Shown: piece after piece, positions 22,856 to 30,945 of the stretch
Layout of the letters: every line of letters begins with the position of its first letter
Numbering within the stretch: the stretch's first letter is position 1
Assembly: GCF_020092905.1 (NCBI RefSeq)
Contig: NZ_JAGSGB010000001.1
Coordinates: 372,001 to 436,000 of the forward strand
DNA length: 64,000 nt
Origin: Pacificimonas aurantium
Lineage (GTDB): Bacteria > Pseudomonadota > Alphaproteobacteria > Sphingomonadales > Sphingomonadaceae
Reading direction: 5' to 3'
Notes under the pieces: generated by a model
What the model saw: the letters and a program-made list of their open reading frames with translations, nothing else
What the model was told of the DNA's origin: nothing
Database searches by the model: none
Made by a program: the position numbers and the translations under genes

Positions 22856-24523
22856 ATGGATCAGGGTTTCGGTTCGGCGACATCGGCGTCGTCGTCCTCA
22901 TATGACAGCGCGGGCAGCGAGGAAGCCGCAGGCCGCACGATCGGCGAGATCAGCGAAATCCGGGGCGGCGCCGCGGCAGCTCGAATCGACCTTTCGGCAC
23001 TGCGCACGCTCCAGGCCAGCAGCGATCCGGCGCTTGCAAGCGCCGGGCAGATCGGCAGCCAGGTCAAGGTTGCCGTCGGACCACTCTGGCTGGTGGGAAC
23101 CGTTCGGACGCTCACCGCCGACCCCGATGCGGGCGATACGGTGATCGCCGAGATCGACTTCCTGGGAGAAGGCGAAGAGGGCGTCGGCGGCCAGATGGCC
23201 AATTTCCGGCGCGGCGTAACGCAATATCCGATTCCGCAGGCGAAGGTGTCGCCTTGCAGCCGGGAGGACCTGACCGCCATCTATGCCTCTGACGGACGTG
23301 CCCACATCTCCGTCGGCACCGTCTATCCCACCCAGGATGTGAAGGGCGCGCTCTATATCGATGCGCTGCTCGGCAAGCATTTTGCACTACTGGGCTCCAC
23401 CGGCACCGGCAAATCGACCGCCACCGCACTGATGCTGCACCGGATCGTCCAGCAGAATCCGGAAGGCCATGTGGTCATGCTCGACCCGCACGGCGAATAT
23501 TCGGCTGCTTTCTCGTCGAACGGCAGCATCTTCGACGCGAACAATCTGCAACTGCCCTATTGGCTGATGAACTTCGAAGAACATTGCGAAGTGCTCGTCA
23601 CGACCGAAGGCGCCGAGCGGGACCGGGACATGGACGTCCTCGCAAAGGCGCTCCTGCAAGCGAGATCGAAAAGCCGGATCGCCTCGTCACTCGGGAAGCT
23701 GACGGTCGACAGCCCGGTCCCCTATCTCCTCAGTGACCTGATCGCCGCGCTTTCCGCCGCCATGGGCCAATTGGAGAAGGCTGGTGATGTTGCGCCCTAT
23801 ATGCGCCTGAAGACGAAGGTCGAGGAGCTGAAGGCCGATCCTCGCTACGCCTTCATGTTCAACGGGCTGCTGGTGTCGGACACCATGGCCGAGTTCATGG
23901 CGAAGATCTTCCGCATGCCTGCCAACGGCAAGCCGATCTCCATCATCGATCTCTCGGGCGTTCCGACCGACATCGTGACCGTCGTCGTCGCCGTCCTCAG
24001 CCGTTTGACGTTCGATTTCGCGGTCTGGTCGCGGCGCGAGCCGCAACGCCCGATCCTGCTCGTCTGCGAAGAGGCGCACCGTTACATTCCGTCGGACCGG
24101 GACGCGGCGCCGAGTTCGGTCAAGAAGGTGCTGGAATCGATCGCCAAGGAAGGCCGCAAATATGGCGTTTCGCTCGGGCTTATCACGCAGAGACCATCGG
24201 ACCTGGCCGAGGGCGTGCTGTCCCAGTGCGGGACGATCATCTCCATGCGGCTGAACAACGAGCGCGACCAGATGTACGTGCGCAACGCCATGCCGGAAGG
24301 CGCCAAGGGGTTCCTGGATTCCATCGCCGCACTCAGAAACCGCGAGTGCGTCATCTGCGGCGAAGGCGTATCGATCCCCATCCGCGTGCGGCTCGACACG
24401 CTGGAAGCGAACCTGCGACCGGCATCGGAAGACCCTGTATTTTCGAAGCTTTGGAAGGAAACCGGAGACGAAGCCGGAATCCTCGAGAGAACTATTCACC
24501 GCTGGAGGGGGCAGGGAAAGTAA
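22856..24523 (+). CDS. HerA-type DNA-translocase ATPase (DUF87), 555 aa
   Basis: The N-terminal about 130 residues form a beta-barrel (HAS-barrel type). The RecA-like core has Walker A GSTGTGKST (180-188), the LDPHGEY motif (209-215), Walker B LLVCEEAHRY (about 398-407), an arginine-finger-like RKYGVSLGLITQRPSD region and a C-terminal NERDQMYVRNAMPEGAKGFLDSIAALRN stretch. These hexameric ATPases usually act with a NurA nuclease in DNA end resection. No NurA or nuclease gene lies nearby, so this may be the standalone bacterial HerA-like type. Confidence 0.85.
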   Translation: MDQGFGSATSASSSSYDSAGSEEAAGRTIGEISEIRGGAAAARIDLSALRTLQASSDPALASAGQIGSQVKVAVGPLWLVGTVRTLTADPDAGDTVIAEIDFLGEGEEGVGGQMANFRRGVTQYPIPQAKVSPCSREDLTAIYASDGRAHISVGTVYPTQDVKGALYIDALLGKHFALLGSTGTGKSTATALMLHRIVQQNPEGHVVMLDPHGEYSAAFSSNGSIFDANNLQLPYWLMNFEEHCEVLVTTEGAERDRDMDVLAKALLQARSKSRIASSLGKLTVDSPVPYLLSDLIAALSAAMGQLEKAGDVAPYMRLKTKVEELKADPRYAFMFNGLLVSDTMAEFMAKIFRMPANGKPISIIDLSGVPTDIVTVVVAVLSRLTFDFAVWSRREPQRPILLVCEEAHRYIPSDRDAAPSSVKKVLESIAKEGRKYGVSLGLITQRPSDLAEGVLSQCGTIISMRLNNERDQMYVRNAMPEGAKGFLDSIAALRNRECVICGEGVSIPIRVRLDTLEANLRPASEDPVFSKLWKETGDEAGILERTIHRWRGQGK

Positions 24524-24591
24524 AGCGGCCCAGGGAACTAGCAGGCATCGCAGCGGATTGAGCTTCCCGTCTTGGTACGAGGAGAATGACC

Positions 24592-24909
24592 ATGCGTAAG
24601 ATTGCTATCCTGACCGCCGCCGCGACTGCACTGACGCTCGCAGCATGTGACGGCCCCCGCGAAGAAGCCGGCGAAGAGATCGACGATCTGAACAATGCCG
24701 ACGGCGTCTTCGACGAGGGTCCGGCCGAAGAGATGGGCGAACTGATGGACGACCGCGCGGACGACTATGGCAGCGTCATGAGCGAACAGGACGACATGAT
24801 GTCCGACATGGAGAACCTCGAAAGCGATCCCATGATGGACGACATGTCGACGGATGCCATAGAGCCGGCAGACCCCATGACCGGCGATATGGACGAGCCG
24901 CAGAACTAA
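24592..24909 (+). CDS. Acidic Met/Asp-rich lipoprotein, 105 aa
   Basis: The ATG at 24592 is preferred: gaggag lies 7 nt upstream, while the ATG at 24586 is too close to it. Signal peptide MRKIAILTAAATALTLAAC has a lipobox LAAC with Cys at about 19. The mature part is almost wholly Asp, Glu, Met and Ser (DDMMSDMENLESDPMMDDMSTDAIEPADPMTGDMDE), unusual in composition. Clusters of Met and Asp suggest metal binding (copper, calcium) or an intrinsically disordered surface anchor. The function is not known. Confidence 0.7.
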   Translation: MRKIAILTAAATALTLAACDGPREEAGEEIDDLNNADGVFDEGPAEEMGELMDDRADDYGSVMSEQDDMMSDMENLESDPMMDDMSTDAIEPADPMTGDMDEPQN

Positions 24910-24937
24910 GCGGGTGAGACAGCCGGAGACGCGGGCG

Positions 24938-26194
24938 CTACTGCCCCGCCTCTCCGGTTTCGTCTTCCACGAACAGAAGCTCGCTGGGGGCCCGCTCGCG
25001 CTTCAGCCGCGTCGAGACGGTCTCCGCGGCTTCCAAGGCCCTGAGAATGTTACCGCTGGAGATCTTGGCGAGGTCCTCCTCGCTATAGCCTCGCCGCAGC
25101 AATTCGGCGAACAGCGCCGGGTAAGTAGACACATCTTCCAACCCCTCGGGATAGGTGGAGATGCCGTCGAAATCGCCGCCGATCCCGATATGGTCCACGC
25201 CGATCAGATCGCGGACATAGTCGATATGGTCGGCTGCATCAGACAGGCTGGCCTTGGGCATCTCGCTCTCGGGCATGGCCGCGTCGACCTGTTCGTCGGT
25301 CCAACCGGGGTTTAGCGACTTCAGCCGCGCTTCCTCTGCCGCCTGCCGTGCACTCCACTGACGCCGCCCCTCGTTGAGGAACGGTTCAACGAACGTGATC
25401 ATCACCACGCCGCCATTGTCCGGCAGCCGCTGAAGCACGCTGTCGGGAACGTTCCGCGGGTGCCCCGAGACGCCCCGCGCCGACGAGTGCGAGAAGATAA
25501 CCGGCGCTTCGGCCACGTCGAGGGCATCGTTCATCGTCGCCTCGGACACGTGGCTGAGGTCGACCAGCATCCCAAGCCGGTTCATTTCGCGCACGACCTC
25601 CTCGCCGAAGGGTGAAAGACCGTCGGACTTGGGCTGATCCGTGCTGCTGTCGGCCCAGTCGAGTGACGCCGAATGCGTCAATGTCATATAGCGCGCGCCG
25701 AGGTCGTAGAGCTTGCGAAGGACGGCAAGCGAGTTGGCGATCGCATGGCCGCCCTCGACGCCGTACATGCTGGCAACCTTCCCCTGGGCCATGATGCGGC
25801 GCACATCCGCAGCGGTTTTCGCCTTTTCGAGAAGATCGGGATGCTGAGCGATCAGCCGGTCCGCGATATCGATCTGTTCAAGCACGGTCACGACCGCTTC
25901 GGGCTCGGGCAAAGAGGCCGGGACATAGACCGACCAGAACTGCGCCCCGAGACCACCCGCCTCGAGCCGCTCGGCGTCGGTCACCACATCGGCGAACCGG
26001 TCGTCCAGCCGTTCATAGGGGAAGTCGGAAACGCGGTGCTCGTTCGCCAGACGGATGGCGAAGGGTAGATCATTGTGCCCGTCGAAGACCGGCGCTTGGG
26101 AAAGGAGTTCCCGCGCCCTGTCGGTATCGTTCTGCGCCAGAACAGGAGCGGTCATCAGGAAAGCAGCAAGAAGTGCGCGCGCGAACAAGGTCAT
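24938..26194 (-). CDS. Membrane dipeptidase (M19 family), secreted, 418 aa
   Basis: Signal peptide (MTLFARALLAAFLMTAPVLA). The body has M19/renal-dipeptidase features: DGHNDLPFAIR (zinc His-x-Asp), EGGHAIANS (bridging Glu), VDLSHVS and FSHSSARG (zinc His residues). Length is about normal for the family. It hydrolyses dipeptides, including those with D-residues, in the periplasm. The C-terminus (LKRERAPSELLFVEDETGEAGQ) is polar. The KUP gene follows upstream on the same strand, about 60 bases away, but no functional link is evident. Confidence 0.85.
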   Translation of the reverse strand: MTLFARALLAAFLMTAPVLAQNDTDRARELLSQAPVFDGHNDLPFAIRLANEHRVSDFPYERLDDRFADVVTDAERLEAGGLGAQFWSVYVPASLPEPEAVVTVLEQIDIADRLIAQHPDLLEKAKTAADVRRIMAQGKVASMYGVEGGHAIANSLAVLRKLYDLGARYMTLTHSASLDWADSSTDQPKSDGLSPFGEEVVREMNRLGMLVDLSHVSEATMNDALDVAEAPVIFSHSSARGVSGHPRNVPDSVLQRLPDNGGVVMITFVEPFLNEGRRQWSARQAAEEARLKSLNPGWTDEQVDAAMPESEMPKASLSDAADHIDYVRDLIGVDHIGIGGDFDGISTYPEGLEDVSTYPALFAELLRRGYSEEDLAKISSGNILRALEAAETVSTRLKRERAPSELLFVEDETGEAGQ

Positions 26195-26254
26195 CCCCCC
26201 TCAACAGAAATGCGATGACCTGTTCTGCGTTCGTAGCGGCCTCTGGTCAAAGCC

Positions 26255-28165
26255 TCAGATTTCGACCTGGCTTCCCAGTTCAACAACCCGGTTCGTCGGG
26301 AGGCGGAAAAACTCCATCGCGGTTGCCGAATTTCGCAGCATCCAGGCGAACAGCTTCTCGCGCCAGACGGCCATTCCGGGTCGGTCGGCGGCGATTAAAG
26401 TCTGGCGCGACAGGAAGAAGCTGGTGGTCATCATGTCGAATTCGGGCCCGCAAACATCCTTTAGCTGGCCGAGCGCGCGCGGAATATCGGTTTCCTGCAT
26501 GAACCCGTATCTGAGGACGATGCGGAAGAAGCCCTCTCCCAGGTCCTTCACGTCGCATCTGTCCTCGACAGGGATGTAGGGCACTTCCTGGATATGCACC
26601 GTCAGGATGACGACGCGCTCGTGCAGCACCTTGTTATGCTTCATATTGTGCAGAAGGGCATGCGGAACACCCTTCGACGATGAGGACATGAAGATCGCCG
26701 TACCGGGAACCCGCGTGGCCCCGGCAGCCGCCGACTTCACGAAAATCTCCATCGGCATTGCCGCTTCCTGCATGCGGCTGCGCATCAGGGCGCGGCCCCG
26801 GGCCCAGGTCGTCAGCAACGTGAAGGCGAAGAGGCCTACGACCAGCGGGAACCAGCCGCCCTCCGGCACCTTCGTCAGGTTCGCGGTGAAATAGGCACCG
26901 TCGACGATGAAGAAGATCGCGAGAAGCGGCACGGCGATCCAGGGCTTCCACTTCCATACGGAGAGCAGGAGGACGGCCAGAAGGGCGGTGTCGATGAACA
27001 TCGCTCCTGTCACGGCAATGCCATAGGCGGCGGCCAGATTGGAGGAGTTCTGGAAGGTCAGGACCAGAACGATCACCGCGATCATCAGCGCCCAGTTGAT
27101 CACCGGGATGTAGATCTGGTTCGCTTCCGATTCTGAGGTGTGCACGGTCGACAGGCGCGGAATGAAGCCCAGCTGGATCGCCTGATGGGTGACGGAGAAT
27201 GCGCCCGAGATCACCGCCTGGCTGGCAATGAAAGTCGCAACGGTCGCGAGAATGACGAGCGGAAAGCGCAGATAGTCCGGCGCAAGAAGGAAGAAGGGCG
27301 ACTTGATCGCTTCGGTCGCACCGTCCGCGTCCAGGCTCATGATCATCGCCGCCTGGCCCATATAGTTGAGCAGGAGGGCCGGCATGACGAACCAGAGCCA
27401 GGAAATGCGCATCGGACGACGGCCGAAATGGCCCATGTCGGAATACAGCGCCTCCGCGCCCGTGACCGCCAGCACGACCGAGCCTAGTGCCAGAAAGGCC
27501 AGGAATCCGTCCGTGATGAAGAACTGCACGGCATTCCAGGGGTTCAGCGTGTGGAGGACGATCTGCGGGTGATCTGAAATGTGAACCAGGCCGAGCGTCG
27601 CGATGGTCACGAAATATACCAGCATGATGGGGCCGAAGAGCGCGCCCACCTTTGCCGTACCGCGCGACTGGATCAGGAACAGGAAAACGAGAAGCCCCAG
27701 CGCGATCGGAATGACGAGGCTCGACAGGTCCGGGTTGACCACCGTGAGGCCCTCGACCGCCGAAAGGACGGAGATCGCCGGGGTAATCATCGAGTCGCCA
27801 TAAAAGAGCGCCGTGGCGAATACGCCCAGAATGACGATGATGCGCCCGAACCGGGCTCGCTCCACCGACCGGGAGATGAGCGCCAACAGGGCAAGGCTGC
27901 CGCCCTGCCCCTTATTGTCCGCCTGCATCATGATGGTGACGTACTGGATCGTCACCACCAGCGTCATCGACCAGAAAATCAGGCTGATGACGCCGTAGAC
28001 ATGAAGCGGGTCGAGCGCGAGCGGGTGGGCGCCCACGAAGGTTTCGCGGAACGCGTATAGCGGCGACGTACCGATGTCGCCGAAGACGATACCGATGGCG
28101 CCGAGAGCGAGTTTCGCAATGGCCTTGTGGCGATCTTCGCCGGTATGAGCTGTAGCGCTGGACAT
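26255..28165 (-). CDS. kup: Low-affinity potassium transporter, KUP family, 636 aa
   Basis: The start at 28165 gives [43 protein letters not shown]; the 29 codons upstream are non-family residues. The signature [17 protein letters not shown] is at the first helix, followed by about 12 hydrophobic segments and a soluble C-terminal half (about 490-636) with [19 protein letters not shown] proteins take up K+ with protons. Confidence 0.95.
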   Translation of the reverse strand: MSSATAHTGEDRHKAIAKLALGAIGIVFGDIGTSPLYAFRETFVGAHPLALDPLHVYGVISLIFWSMTLVVTIQYVTIMMQADNKGQGGSLALLALISRSVERARFGRIIVILGVFATALFYGDSMITPAISVLSAVEGLTVVNPDLSSLVIPIALGLLVFLFLIQSRGTAKVGALFGPIMLVYFVTIATLGLVHISDHPQIVLHTLNPWNAVQFFITDGFLAFLALGSVVLAVTGAEALYSDMGHFGRRPMRISWLWFVMPALLLNYMGQAAMIMSLDADGATEAIKSPFFLLAPDYLRFPLVILATVATFIASQAVISGAFSVTHQAIQLGFIPRLSTVHTSESEANQIYIPVINWALMIAVIVLVLTFQNSSNLAAAYGIAVTGAMFIDTALLAVLLLSVWKWKPWIAVPLLAIFFIVDGAYFTANLTKVPEGGWFPLVVGLFAFTLLTTWARGRALMRSRMQEAAMPMEIFVKSAAAGATRVPGTAIFMSSSSKGVPHALLHNMKHNKVLHERVVILTVHIQEVPYIPVEDRCDVKDLGEGFFRIVLRYGFMQETDIPRALGQLKDVCGPEFDMMTTSFFLSRQTLIAADRPGMAVWREKLFAWMLRNSATAMEFFRLPTNRVVELGSQVEI

Positions 28166-28279
28166 GGGACCGAATGTGGCCGTTCGCATCTGCAAAAACG
28201 GAGGCGCGCGCCTAGCATGACCCTCGGGCCTGCGCAAATCCCGGCTGTTCACCGCAGCCGACTCGCTTCGTTTGGCGGA

Positions 28280-28292
28280 GTAATAAAATTAC
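28280..28292 (+). promoter_or_regulatory. Palindromic candidate operator upstream of alanine dehydrogenase
   Basis: GTAATAAAATTAC is a 13-base inverted repeat (GTAAT/ATTAC around AAA), about 90 bases before the ald start and 115 bases before the divergent KUP start. It is AT-rich in a GC-rich context. Lrp/AsnC regulators often control ald genes and bind such AT-rich palindromes; this is inference, and no regulator gene is in the window. Confidence 0.35.
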
Positions 28293-28382
28293 GCTAGAGG
28301 CGCGGGCATTCCGGCTGTCCGGTTCGGCCCGCCGGGCGTCTTTCTCCTCCAGTGCCCCTGCCCCCGCGAAAGAGGTAATGTC

Positions 28383-29483
28383 ATGAAGATCGGTGTCCCC
28401 AAGGAAATCAAGAACCACGAATATCGTGTCGGCATGACGCCTACCGCGGCATTCGAGGCAGTGCAGAACGGGCATCAGGTCTTCGTGGAAACGGAGGCCG
28501 GGGGCGGTATCGACTTTTCCGACGACGACTACCGGGCCGTCGGTGCCCAGATCCTCGAGACCCCCGAGGAGGTGTTCGCGACCGCCGAAATGATCGTGAA
28601 GGTCAAGGAACCGCAGCTGCACGAATGCGGCTGGCTGCGCGACGGACAGGTCCTCTTCACCTATCTCCACCTCGCCGCGGACAAGCCTCAGGCGGAGGCG
28701 ATCATGAAATCCGGCGCGACCGCGATCGCCTACGAGACGGTGACAAGCGCTCGCGGCGGGCTGCCCCTGCTTTCGCCCATGAGCCAGGTCGCGGGACGCC
28801 TGTCCGTCCAGGCCGGCGCACATTATCTAGAGAAGGCTCAGGGCGGACGCGGCATTCTCCTTGGCGGCGTGCCAGGCGTGGCGCCCGCGAAGGTCTCGAT
28901 CCTGGGCGGCGGCGTCTCCGGCTTCAACGCCGCGCAGATGGCGGTAGGACTCGGCGCCGACGTTACCATCTATGACGTCTCCACCAGCCGGCTCGCCGAA
29001 CTGGACGAGCTGTTCCAGAACCGCGTGAAGACGGTCTATGCCAGCCAGGCGGCCGTGCAGACGGCGGTAGAGAACTCGCATCTGCTGATCGGCGCAGTGC
29101 TCATTCCCGGCGCCGCAGCGCCCAAGCTCGTCACGCGGGAAATGCTGAAGACGATGCGCCGCGGATCGGTCGTCGTCGACGTGGCGATCGATCAGGGAGG
29201 CTGCTTCGAAACCTCACGTCCGACCACGCATGCGGACCCTGTCTATGTCGAGGAAGACGTCATTCACTATTGCGTTGCGAACATGCCGGGGGCCGTCGCG
29301 CGAACGTCCACCTTTGCCCTCAACAATGCCACGCTTCCGCTGATCATCCGCCTCGCGGGCGTGGGCGCCGAAGAGGCGATGGCGAAGGACCCGCATCTTG
29401 CCAACGGCCTCAATGTGTCAGGCGGCAAGATCCGGCACGAGGCCGTCGCAAAGGCGCTCGACCTGCCCTACGAACCGGCCTGA
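28383..29483 (+). CDS. ald: Alanine dehydrogenase, 366 aa
   Basis: It has the family N-terminus MKIGVPKEIKNHEYRVGMTP, VKVKEPQ (catalytic Lys), FTYLHLAA (catalytic His), the NAD-binding Rossmann fold VSILGGGVSGFNAAQMAVGLGADVTIYD (about 169-196), and DVAIDQGGCFET near 262-273. It catalyses reversible L-alanine deamination to pyruvate with NAD+. Length is normal. It is convergent with the PaaI thioesterase gene by a 16-base overlap. Confidence 0.95.
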   Translation: MKIGVPKEIKNHEYRVGMTPTAAFEAVQNGHQVFVETEAGGGIDFSDDDYRAVGAQILETPEEVFATAEMIVKVKEPQLHECGWLRDGQVLFTYLHLAADKPQAEAIMKSGATAIAYETVTSARGGLPLLSPMSQVAGRLSVQAGAHYLEKAQGGRGILLGGVPGVAPAKVSILGGGVSGFNAAQMAVGLGADVTIYDVSTSRLAELDELFQNRVKTVYASQAAVQTAVENSHLLIGAVLIPGAAAPKLVTREMLKTMRRGSVVVDVAIDQGGCFETSRPTTHADPVYVEEDVIHYCVANMPGAVARTSTFALNNATLPLIIRLAGVGAEEAMAKDPHLANGLNVSGGKIRHEAVAKALDLPYEPA

Positions 29484-29971
29484 TCGTCCGCAATGACGAG
29501 CGGCGGCACTTCCGGGACGGCCTTGCCGAGACGGAAAACGCCGCTGCCGCGGGCAACGAGCCCTTCCTCCCTCGTCGACAAAGTGCCGTCGATAAAGGCC
29601 ATGCGCCCGGTCTGCCGAAGTACGCGCGACCGGGCCTCGAGCCAGGAACCGATACGCGCCCCGGCCAGAAAATCGACGGTCAGGTTCACCGTCAGCAGAA
29701 ATCGCGGCGGCGCACCCGATGACTCCTCCTGAAACCTCAGAGTGAGCGGCAGCGCCATGTCGAGAAGCGTGGCCACCATTCCCCCATGGATGACGCCGAG
29801 CGGGTTACACATGCGGGGCACGACCCGCACCCCGAACACCGGCTCGACGGAGTCGGGGCGTACGAAAATCGGCCCGTTCCCCTCGATGAAGCCTTCCGCG
29901 AAGGGGAGCGGCCTGAACCCGTCGGGTGCGTCGGCTTCGGCGATCTGCTCCGGGTCGAATTCCTTGCTCAT
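29468..29971 (-). CDS. PaaI-family hotdog thioesterase, 167 aa
   Basis: Hotdog-fold features include VPRMCNPLGVIHGGMVATLLDMALPL (helix with the conserved HGG...D), TVNLTVDFLAGARIGSWLEARSRVLRQTGRMAFIDGTL. These hydrolyse acyl-CoA esters. The 5' end overlaps the stop of the upstream nitronate-monooxygenase-like gene by 4 bases, so both are in one operon. Confidence 0.8.
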   Translation of the reverse strand: MSKEFDPEQIAEADAPDGFRPLPFAEGFIEGNGPIFVRPDSVEPVFGVRVVPRMCNPLGVIHGGMVATLLDMALPLTLRFQEESSGAPPRFLLTVNLTVDFLAGARIGSWLEARSRVLRQTGRMAFIDGTLSTREEGLVARGSGVFRLGKAVPEVPPLVIADDQAGS

Positions 29972-30915
29972 GCGGTTCCCTCTCCGAGGCGCGACATCCG
30001 GCCCCTAACTTCGTCGAACTCTGCCATGGTGCGCTCGAAAATCTCTCCCACCGGCCTCACGTCGGAGATGCGCCCGGCCACCTGGCCCGTCAGCGCGATA
30101 CCCGCTTCCAGATCGCCTTCGAAATAGACTTTCTGCGTGTCGGCGAACTCGGCGAAGATATTGTCCGAACCGGTTTCCTGCAGGCGTGAGGTTCGCTCGG
30201 TCCTGAGCGCGCGCAGCGCGGGTCCCGGCCCTGACCGGTTGAGAAAGACGGTATCGGTGGCATCCGCCTCCACGATCCTATCCTTCCAGTTCGCGTGTAC
30301 CGGCGATTCGGTGGATGCGAGGATTCGCGTTCCCATCAGAACGCCTTCCGCTCCAAGGGCCAAGGCTGCTGCCATCGTCCGCCCGTCCATGATCCCGCCG
30401 GCCGCGACAACAGGCACGTCGACCGCCTCGCAGACCTGGGGGATCAGCACCATCGAGGAGACATCCTTCGGATTCTTGAAGCCGCCGCCTTCGCCGCCCT
30501 CCACGATCAGGCCGTCGACTCCCGCCTCCACGGCGCGAAGCGCGCCCGACAGGCTGGGAACGACGTGGAAGACAGTAAGGCCCGCCTCTTTCAGGATGCC
30601 GGTATAGCGCTGAGGATCGCCGGCGGATGTCGTCACGAAGCGAACCCCCTCATCGATGATGAACTGCACAATATCGGGATCGCGAACGAAGGCCTGCGCG
30701 ACGTTCACGCCGAACGGCTTGTCGGTGAGGGTGCGCATCTTCTTGATCTCTTCGCGCACCGCGTCGAGCTCGCCTGAAGAAGTCTCGATGATGCCCATGC
30801 CGCCAGCGTTCGAGACGGCCGAGGACAGCTGCGCCCGCGCGATCCAGCCCATCGCCGCCTGGATGATGGGCTTTTCGATGCCCAGCATCTCGGTCACCCG
30901 CGTCCTGACAGCCAT
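29968..30915 (-). CDS. Nitronate monooxygenase-like FMN enzyme, 315 aa
   Basis: TIM-barrel family with MAVRTRVTEMLGIEKPIIQAAMGWIARAQLSSAVSNAGGMGIIE at the start, then the FMN-binding GVDGLIVEGGEGGGFKNPKDVSSMVLIPQV and VVAAGGIMDGRTMAAALALGAEGVLMGTRILAS. The family includes nitronate monooxygenases and enoyl-reductase II-like enzymes; substrate is not decided by sequence alone. Directly coupled to the thioesterase gene, so it may act on an acyl compound. Confidence 0.8.
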   Translation of the reverse strand: MAVRTRVTEMLGIEKPIIQAAMGWIARAQLSSAVSNAGGMGIIETSSGELDAVREEIKKMRTLTDKPFGVNVAQAFVRDPDIVQFIIDEGVRFVTTSAGDPQRYTGILKEAGLTVFHVVPSLSGALRAVEAGVDGLIVEGGEGGGFKNPKDVSSMVLIPQVCEAVDVPVVAAGGIMDGRTMAAALALGAEGVLMGTRILASTESPVHANWKDRIVEADATDTVFLNRSGPGPALRALRTERTSRLQETGSDNIFAEFADTQKVYFEGDLEAGIALTGQVAGRISDVRPVGEIFERTMAEFDEVRGRMSRLGEGTA

Positions 30916-30945
30916 ATGCCGCTCCCCCGTTAAAAGGCGGGAGGC

